A stretch of 64,000 bases of DNA from Pseudomonadota bacterium (GTDB lineage: Bacteria; Pseudomonadota; Gammaproteobacteria; Burkholderiales; Burkholderiaceae_E), in NCBI GenBank assembly GCA_963204785.1, contig CAUJHG010000064.1, positions 62,001-126,000 on the forward strand. Reading direction: 5' to 3'. Of the stretch, positions 58,088-64,000 are shown piece after piece (position 1 is the first letter of the stretch; the number at the start of each line of letters is the position of its first letter). A program made the translations under genes and the position numbers. The notes below the pieces were generated by a model. That model ran no database searches, was not told the DNA's origin, and saw only the letters and a program-made list of their open reading frames with translations.

Positions 58088-58714
58088 TTGCAAGCCCACC
58101 GCCCCACGCCCGCGCAAGGCATCGCCCCGCTGCGCGACTTCGTCGTCGCGATGACGCGGCTGGTCGAGCGTACGCACGACGAGCGCGCGCTGCTCGCCGA
58201 TGGCCGCTCCCTGCTGGCCGCCCTGATCGCCGACGACGCCTGGCTTGCGGACGAGTTCGCCGAGCCGGGGGCCGACGGCTACCGGCAGTACCTGCTGCAC
58301 TGCGACCCGCTCGAGCGCTTCAGCGTGGTGAGCTTCGTCTGGGGTCCCGGTCAGCGCACCCCGGTCCACGACCACACGGTCTGGGGGCTGGTGGGGGTGC
58401 TGCGCGGCGCCGAGCGCTGCACCGAGTACGCCCCCCAGGGAGACCGGGTGGTGGCGCGCGGACTCGAGCACACGATGACCCGCGGGATGATCGAGGCGGT
58501 CTCGCCCACCGTGGGCGACTGGCACGTGGTGGCCAACGCGCTCGCCGATCGACCCTCGGTGAGCATCCACGTCTACGGCGCCAACATCGGCGCGGTGCGC
58601 CGGCACCGGCTGGACGACGCGGGGCGCATCGTCGACTTCGTGTCCGGATATTCGTCGCCGCGCGTGCCGAACCTCTGGGACCGCTCCGAAACCGTTCGCG
58701 CCGCCGTGCGGTGA
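58088..58714 (+). CDS. Cysteine/3-mercaptopropionate dioxygenase-family protein (TTG start)
   Basis: A 208-residue cupin thiol dioxygenase. TTG 58088 is the best start: GGAG lies 7 nt upstream and the N-terminus (LQAHRPTPAQGIAPLRDFVV) fits the family. A TTG at 58037 gives 225 residues without a good ribosome-binding site. Iron ligands are HDH in TPVHDHTVWG and the later His in SIHVYG. The bacterial members oxidise cysteine or 3-mercaptopropionate; which one cannot be told. The stop overlaps the next gene (GTGA). Confidence 0.85.
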   Translation: MQAHRPTPAQGIAPLRDFVVAMTRLVERTHDERALLADGRSLLAALIADDAWLADEFAEPGADGYRQYLLHCDPLERFSVVSFVWGPGQRTPVHDHTVWGLVGVLRGAERCTEYAPQGDRVVARGLEHTMTRGMIEAVSPTVGDWHVVANALADRPSVSIHVYGANIGAVRRHRLDDAGRIVDFVSGYSSPRVPNLWDRSETVRAAVR

Positions 58715-60015
58715 GCGGCGCCGGGCGGCAACGCTCCGAGCCTGCGCGGCCGCCCGTGCCCGGCCCGGGCCGACGCGCCCCTGGCCCATCGCTGATCGTC
58801 GGGCTGGGCATCACGCAGATCGTCGGCTGGGGCACGATCTTCTACAGCTTCGGCTTCCTGATGGCGCCGATGCAGCAGGCCCTCGGGCTGAGCCGCGGCA
58901 CCGTCGGCGGCGCCTTCTCGGTGGCGCTGCTGTGCTCGGGGCTGCTCGCCCCGAGGGTCGGCGCGCGCATCGACAGGGTCGGCGGGCGCAGGCTGATGAG
59001 CGCGGGCTCGCTCGCGGTGGCGGCGCTGCTCTTCGCGCTCTCGCGGGTGGACTCGGCGCTCGGGCTCTACCTGATCTACGCCGCGCTGGGCGCGGCGATG
59101 GCCTGCACGCTCTACGAGCCGAGCTTCGTGGTGCTCACCCACGCGTTCCGGTCCAACCCCCGGCGGGCGATCACGCTGGTGACGCTGTTCGGCGGGGTCG
59201 CCGGAACGATCTTCTGGCCGCTCACGCAGGCGCTGATCGGATGGCTGGGCTGGCGCGATGCGCTGCTGGTGCTTGCCGCGATGAACCTGCTGGTCAACGT
59301 GCCGGTCCATGCGCTGCTGGTGCCCGATCTCGGCGCCGACGGCCCTGCAGTGGCCGCTGCGCCGGATGCCACGAACCCTGTCCCCGCCGCTGCGCCCGCC
59401 GGCGCGCCGGAACCGGAGCCGCAGCAGGTCCGCGCCGACCCGCTGTTCAAGGCGCTGCGCCTGAGCTTCATCGGCCATGCGCTGCTCTTCTCGACGATGT
59501 CCGCGCACCTGATGGCGCTGCTGCAGGCCAAGGGCCTGGGCAGCGGCGACGCCGCGCTGATCGGCGCGCTGATCGGACCGATGCAGGTGGTCGGCCGGAC
59601 CTTCGAGCTCGGCTGGGGCCGCCGCCTGTCGATCCTGCGGCTGGGCGAACTCGCGATCTGCGTGCTGCCGGCCGCCCTGCTGCTGCTGTGGATCGTTCCG
59701 GTGGGCGCGCCGGTGTGGGTTCTCGCGCTCTTCGCCCTCCCCTACGGCGTGGGCAACGGGCTGATGACGATCGTCCGCGGCAGCGTCGTGGTCGAGCTGT
59801 GGGGGCGGCGGCACTACGGGCGGATCCAGGGGTCGATCGCTGCGCCGGTGCTCGCGGCCACTGCGAGCGGCCCGCTGGCGGCCGCGCTGCTGTGGGAGCT
59901 GACCGGGGACTACGACAAGGTGGTGCTGGCGCTGATCGCGATCGGGGCCGGCGCCGCGTTCACGCTGGTGCGCGCCTCCCGCCTGCGCGAGCGCGATGCT
60001 GCTGCGAGCGGCTGA
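58711..60015 (+). CDS. MFS transporter
   Basis: A 434-residue major facilitator with about 12 hydrophobic segments and a GTG start overlapping the dioxygenase stop. A basic N-terminal tail precedes LIVGLGITQIVGWGTIFYSF. The central loop (about 205-235) is Ala/Pro/Glu-rich and separates two six-helix halves. FGGVAGTIFWPLTQALIGWL and LPYGVGNGLMTIVRGSVVVE are typical. Coupling to the thiol dioxygenase suggests uptake or efflux of an organic sulfur compound, which is inference only. Confidence 0.85.
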   Translation: MSGAGRQRSEPARPPVPGPGRRAPGPSLIVGLGITQIVGWGTIFYSFGFLMAPMQQALGLSRGTVGGAFSVALLCSGLLAPRVGARIDRVGGRRLMSAGSLAVAALLFALSRVDSALGLYLIYAALGAAMACTLYEPSFVVLTHAFRSNPRRAITLVTLFGGVAGTIFWPLTQALIGWLGWRDALLVLAAMNLLVNVPVHALLVPDLGADGPAVAAAPDATNPVPAAAPAGAPEPEPQQVRADPLFKALRLSFIGHALLFSTMSAHLMALLQAKGLGSGDAALIGALIGPMQVVGRTFELGWGRRLSILRLGELAICVLPAALLLLWIVPVGAPVWVLALFALPYGVGNGLMTIVRGSVVVELWGRRHYGRIQGSIAAPVLAATASGPLAAALLWELTGDYDKVVLALIAIGAGAAFTLVRASRLRERDAAASG

Positions 60016-60197
60016 GCCGCACCGGAACCGCGGCGTTTCGCCACGCCGCGCTCTGCGGTACCCTTCGCGCTTCATGGCCACGTCCTCGCGCCCGCAAGGA
60101 CTCCCGCGCCAGGCCGGCCCGGACTCCAGGGGCCATCCGCAGCACCGCCAGGCCAGGCCCCGGCTCCAGCATTCGCCGACCAACCCTCCTGCCATCG

Positions 60198-61697
60198 ATG
60201 TCCCGACCTCGCTTGCTCGCCGCAGTGGACCTGGGGTCCAACAGCTTCCACCTGCTGATCGGCCGGGTCGAGGCCACACCGATGGGCACGCAGATCCTGC
60301 CGCTGGACTCGCTGAAGGAAACCGTGCGACTGGCCTCGGGCCTGGACCGGCGTGACCTGCTCGACACCCCGGCAGTGCAGCGCGGAGTCGACGCGCTCTG
60401 CCGCTTCGGCGAACGGCTGCGCTCGTTCCAGCCGGACACGGTGCGCGCAGTCGCCACCTGCACGCTGCGCGTGGCGCAGAACGCGAACCACTTCCTCGCC
60501 AGCGCCGAGGCTGCGCTTGGCTTCCCCATCGAGGTGATCGCCGGACGGGAAGAGGCCCGCCTCATCTACCTGGGCGCTGCGCGCGCGCTGCCTGCCGACG
60601 GTGCGCGCCGCCTCGTGGTCGACATCGGCGGAGGCTCGACCGAGCTGATCGTCGGCACCGACCATTCTCCCGATCTGCTCGAGTCCGCGCAGGCGGGCTG
60701 CGTGCTGCTGTCCGAACGCTTCTTCCCGGGCGGGACGGTGGACGCGCAGCGCTTCGAGCGGGCCCGCTACGCGGCACGCGACGCCCTTGCATCGATCGGC
60801 ACTTCCTTCCGCACGCTCGGCTGGAGCTACGCGGTGGGCACCTCGGGAACCGCGAAGGCGCTCGTGCAGATCGCGCACGAGGGTTTCGGCCTGCCGGCAC
60901 TGACCCGCGACGCCCTCGAACGCATGCGCCGGATGCTGGTCGCCGCCGGCCACGCGGACAGCCTCCAGCTGGCAGGGCTGTGCGCCGACCGCCGTGCGGT
61001 GTTCGCCGGAGGCCTGGCGCTGATGTCGGCGGTGTTCGACGAGCTCGGCGTGCGCGAGATGCAGTACTGCCCGGCAGCGCTGCGTGAAGGGGTCCTCTAC
61101 GAACTGCTGGGCCGCGACGCCGGGGCGGACGTGCGGGAGGTGACGGTTGCGCAGATGAAGCAGCGCTACGCTCTGGACATCGAGCACGGCGAGCGCGTCG
61201 TCGCCACCGCGCTCGCCTTGCACGACCAGGCGGCGCGCGACGTCGCCGAGCGGCTGCGCGAGCAGCGCGACCTGCTGCGCTGGACTGCCGAGCTCGTCGA
61301 GATCGGCAGGTCGATCTCGCACGAAGGCCTGCACCAGCACAGCGCCTACATCCTCGGCAATGCCGACATGCCGGGTTTCACCCGCTCCGAGCAGTCGCTG
61401 ATGGCGAGGATCGCGCTCGGCCAGGCAGGGGCGCCGTCGGCGCTGCGCGAGCTGGGTCTCGGGCCGAACGAGTGGCTGATGGTGCTGTGCCTGCGGCTGG
61501 CCTCGATCCTGCACCGCCGCCGCGATGGCGCCGCCGTCCCGCTGCCGGCGCTGTTCCTGAAGCGGCACAGCCTGCGCCTGGAGCTGCCGGCGTCGTGGGC
61601 GAAGGCGCATCCGCTGACCGACGCGACCCTCGCTGCCGAAGCGGCGGCCTGGAACGAGGCCGGCGCGTTCGACTCCTTCGAGTACCTGCGGATCTGA
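60198..61697 (+). CDS. ppx: Exopolyphosphatase / guanosine pentaphosphate phosphatase Ppx/GppA
   Basis: A 499-residue ASKHA-fold phosphatase that degrades polyphosphate and/or converts pppGpp to ppGpp. Start ATG 60198 (MSRPRLLAAVDLGSNSFHLL). Motifs: AVDLGSNSFHLLIGRV, IAGREEARLIYLGA, LVVDIGGGSTELIVG and CLRLASILHRR. The C-terminal HD-like domain includes HSAYILGNADMPGFTRSEQ. Ppx and GppA are hard to separate by eye. The gap 60016-60197 holds no gene. Confidence 0.93.
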   Translation: MSRPRLLAAVDLGSNSFHLLIGRVEATPMGTQILPLDSLKETVRLASGLDRRDLLDTPAVQRGVDALCRFGERLRSFQPDTVRAVATCTLRVAQNANHFLASAEAALGFPIEVIAGREEARLIYLGAARALPADGARRLVVDIGGGSTELIVGTDHSPDLLESAQAGCVLLSERFFPGGTVDAQRFERARYAARDALASIGTSFRTLGWSYAVGTSGTAKALVQIAHEGFGLPALTRDALERMRRMLVAAGHADSLQLAGLCADRRAVFAGGLALMSAVFDELGVREMQYCPAALREGVLYELLGRDAGADVREVTVAQMKQRYALDIEHGERVVATALALHDQAARDVAERLREQRDLLRWTAELVEIGRSISHEGLHQHSAYILGNADMPGFTRSEQSLMARIALGQAGAPSALRELGLGPNEWLMVLCLRLASILHRRRDGAAVPLPALFLKRHSLRLELPASWAKAHPLTDATLAAEAAAWNEAGAFDSFEYLRI

Positions 61698-61699
61698 CG

Positions 61700-64000
61700 A
61701 TGCGCTGGTTCGACCGCCTCGTCCTGGCCCTGCTGCGGCCCCTGCTGCGCCTGGTGGTGCGCCACCGCAGCCGGCCCGAGGACCCCTGGCACCTGGGAAT
61801 CGATCCCGCGCTGCCGGTCTGCTACGCGCTGCAGGTGCGCCAGCTCTCGGCCTTCCTGGTGCTCGACGACGCGGCACGCGCCCTGGGCCTGCCACTGCCT
61901 TCGGCGGCGCTGGCGCTGGGCGCGCTCACCGAGCCGAGCGCCTTCTTCTTCCTGACCCGCGCAGGCCAGCCCTCGCCGCTGCAGCGCAACCCCTACCGCT
62001 ACTCGGAACGGCTGGAGCGCCTGGTGGCCGCGGTGCAGGCCGACCCCACGCTCGAGCTGCAGGTCGTGCCGGTGAGCATCTTCTGGGGTCGCGCTCCGGA
62101 CAAGCAGGACTCGCTGCTGAAGGCGATCTTCGCCGACAACTGGGGCACGCCGGGCCCCCTGCGCCACGCCATCCGCCTGCTGATCCACGGCCGACAGACG
62201 CAGCTCGTGTTCAGCGCGCCGATCTCGCTGCGCGCGGTGGTCGATGCTGCCGCCGAGGAGCTGGCCGAGCGCCGCTCCCCTCTGCGACGCATCGGGCGGC
62301 TGCTGCGCGCCGAATTCCGCCGCGAGCGCGAGCTCGCAGTGGGCCCGAACCTCTCGCACCGCCAGACGATGATCAACACGATCGTCGAATCCGGGCCGGT
62401 GCGCGAGGCGATCCGCGCCGAGGCCGAACATCGGCGCATCACGCCCGAGCGCGCCGAGCTCGCGGCACGGCGGATCGCCTACGAGATCGCCTCCGACTAC
62501 TCGCCCCCCTTCATCCGCGCGGCCGACGCGGCGCTCGGCCGGCTGTGGAACCGCGTCTACGACGGCGTCGAAGTGCATCGCTTCGAGGACGTCGCGCAGG
62601 CCGGCGCAGGCGCGGAGATCGTCTACGTCCCCTGTCACCGCAGCCACTTCGACTACCTGCTGCTGTCCTACCTGATCTATCAGCGCGGGCTGCTGCCGCC
62701 GCACATCGCCGCCGGCAGCAACCTGAACCTGCCGGTGGTGGGGTCGCTGCTGCGCCGCGGCGGCGCCTTCTTCCTGCGCCGCAGCTTCAAGGGCGAGGAG
62801 CTCTTCAGCGCAGTCTTCCGCGAGTACCTGCACACGATCATCCGGCGCGGCTTCCCGCTCGAGTACTTCGTCGAGGGCGGCCGCAGCCGCACCGGCCGGA
62901 TGCTGCCGCCGAAGGCAGGGATGCTGGGCATGACCGTCGACAGCTACCTGCGCGATCCGCGGCGCCCGGTGGTCTTCATCCCGGTCTACATCGGCTACGA
63001 GCAGCTCTTCGAGGGGGACAGCTACGTCGCCGAGCTCTCGGGCCAGCCCAAGCGCAAGGAGAGCGTGATCGGGCTGCTGCGCGCGATCGTCGACCTGCGC
63101 CGCCACCGCTTCGGCAAGGTGCACGTCAACATCGGCGAGCCGATCCGCCTCGAGCGCACGCTCGACGCCCAATGGCCCGACTGGCGCACGCAGTCGCCGA
63201 TCCTGCTCGGCGCCGCCGCGTCCGCCCAGGCCGCGAACCCGGCCGCAGCGCGCAGCGAGCAGCTCAGCCTGCTCACGCAGCAGGGTCCCGCGCAGCCCGC
63301 GACGCCGCCCGCGCAGCACAGGGAAATCGCACCCGAGGTCGTCGCCGGCCGCCGCGACGCCGCGGTGAACGCGCTCGCCCGCGAGATCGTCACGCACATC
63401 AACGATGCGCTGGTGATCAACCCGATCAACCTGCTGGCCACCGCGATGCAGGGAGCGAGCCGGCTCGCGATGGATGCCCAGCGGCTGGCCGCGCAGATCG
63501 ACCTGCTCTCGGGCCTGGCCACGCGCCTGCCCTACTCGCGCCGCCAGCAGGTCAGCGCGATGGACGGCGCCGCAGTGATCGAGCACGCGCTCGCGCAGGG
63601 CTGGCTCGAGCGCATCGAGCACCCGCTGGGCGACATCGTCCGCGTGCTGCCCCGGCAGGCGCCGCTGCTGGCCTACTTCCGCAACAACGTGCTGCACGCG
63701 TGGGCGCTGCCCTCGCTGCTCGCCTGCCTGGTGCTGCGTGATCCGCGGCTGACGGTCGCACGGATGCGCGAACTGGTCCGCCAGATCTTCCCCTTCCTGC
63801 GCGCCGAGATGTTCCTGTCCTGGCCGGAGGCGACGCTGGACGCGCGGGTCGACGCCTGCATCGACCTGCTCGCGCAGGCCGGACTGCTGCAGGTCGAAGG
63901 CGAGGTGTCCGCCGACCAGCCGGGGGCCCGGCTGCGCGACCTCGCGGTGCGTGCCCGCGACAACGCCCTGCTGCTGGCGCCGGCGCCCACGCGGCACGAG
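61700..64000 (+). CDS. plsB: Glycerol-3-phosphate 1-O-acyltransferase PlsB (partial, runs off right edge)
   Basis: At least 766 codons are visible from ATG 61700 (MRWFDRLVLALLRPLLRLVV), with no stop before the window end. It makes 1-acyl-glycerol-3-phosphate, the first step of phospholipid synthesis, at the inner membrane. The acyltransferase block H-x4-D motif is VPCHRSHFDYLL, followed by NLPVVGSLLRRGGAFFLRRS, the FVEGGRSRTGR glycerophosphate-binding motif and VFIPVYIGYE. The start is 2 nt after the ppx stop. High GC makes long antisense frames across it, which are not genes. Confidence 0.93.
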   Translation, partial: MRWFDRLVLALLRPLLRLVVRHRSRPEDPWHLGIDPALPVCYALQVRQLSAFLVLDDAARALGLPLPSAALALGALTEPSAFFFLTRAGQPSPLQRNPYRYSERLERLVAAVQADPTLELQVVPVSIFWGRAPDKQDSLLKAIFADNWGTPGPLRHAIRLLIHGRQTQLVFSAPISLRAVVDAAAEELAERRSPLRRIGRLLRAEFRRERELAVGPNLSHRQTMINTIVESGPVREAIRAEAEHRRITPERAELAARRIAYEIASDYSPPFIRAADAALGRLWNRVYDGVEVHRFEDVAQAGAGAEIVYVPCHRSHFDYLLLSYLIYQRGLLPPHIAAGSNLNLPVVGSLLRRGGAFFLRRSFKGEELFSAVFREYLHTIIRRGFPLEYFVEGGRSRTGRMLPPKAGMLGMTVDSYLRDPRRPVVFIPVYIGYEQLFEGDSYVAELSGQPKRKESVIGLLRAIVDLRRHRFGKVHVNIGEPIRLERTLDAQWPDWRTQSPILLGAAASAQAANPAAARSEQLSLLTQQGPAQPATPPAQHREIAPEVVAGRRDAAVNALAREIVTHINDALVINPINLLATAMQGASRLAMDAQRLAAQIDLLSGLATRLPYSRRQQVSAMDGAAVIEHALAQGWLERIEHPLGDIVRVLPRQAPLLAYFRNNVLHAWALPSLLACLVLRDPRLTVARMRELVRQIFPFLRAEMFLSWPEATLDARVDACIDLLAQAGLLQVEGEVSADQPGARLRDLAVRARDNALLLAPAPTRHE

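Noticed and set aside
61346-63997. 883-residue minus-strand frame opposite ppx and plsB
   Set aside because: Antisense to PlsB and Ppx with intact catalytic motifs; high GC leaves few stops in this frame.

Overview
The window is from a high-GC betaproteobacterial chromosome, most likely order Burkholderiales. Three gene orders support this: hisG-hisD-hisB next to murA and an mla phospholipid-transport cluster; kdsD-kdsC-lptC-lptA-lptB-rpoN-hpf-ptsN-hprK-rapZ; and tRNA-Gln-prs-rplY-pth leading towards ychF. HPr kinase, PHB-type acetoacetyl-CoA reductase and many GTG/TTG starts with 4-nt overlaps also fit. I do not assign a genus.

1-9.4 kb (minus strand): histidine biosynthesis (hisB partial, hisD, short-form hisG), murA, a BolA/IbaG protein, an ABC-2 exporter pair, and the complete mlaB-C-A-D-E-F set for retrograde phospholipid transport. 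9.5-17.6 kb (plus): Kdo and LPS transport genes, sigma-54, hibernation factor, and the nitrogen-PTS genes. 17.7-21.7 kb (minus): mutY, a dynamin-like GTPase and mutM. 21.7-32.6 kb: TPR lipoprotein, lolB, ispE, tRNA-Gln(TTG), prs, rplY, pth, an acyltransferase, a 5'-nucleotidase (minus), a tiny MaoC/Pta relic, ackA and ychF.

32.62-50.71 kb is an integrated element with visibly lower GC. It lies between an 11-bp direct repeat that coincides with the last codons and stop of ychF (32622-32632) and recurs at 50702-50712. A P4-type integrase sits just inside the left end. Paired GGGGGTA repeats with the same 12-bp spacing occur near both ends. The cargo is a defence-type operon: Fic protein, a helicase gene destroyed by an IS630-family insertion, a large Res-type helicase-nuclease, a second Fic protein, a DPPY-type DNA methyltransferase with an AT-rich specificity segment, a reverse transcriptase with an FKDD active site, and a UvrD-like helicase carrying a RelE/ParE-like N-terminus. 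Most junctions in the operon are short or overlapping. The right end holds a second tyrosine recombinase and a STY4528-like island replication protein, which look like remnants of an integrative conjugative element.

50.8-64 kb: host chromosome again, with acetoacetyl-CoA reductase, a TonB-dependent haem/haemoglobin-type receptor, a LysE exporter with a BCS1-like AAA ATPase, an SDR, an enoyl-CoA hydratase, a thiol dioxygenase, an MFS transporter, ppx/gppA and plsB (running off the end).

The best candidate for an undescribed system is the restriction-modification/Fic/reverse-transcriptase/helicase operon at 34.4-47.7 kb. The reverse transcriptase is wedged between methyltransferase and helicase genes with no room for a retron-type RNA.
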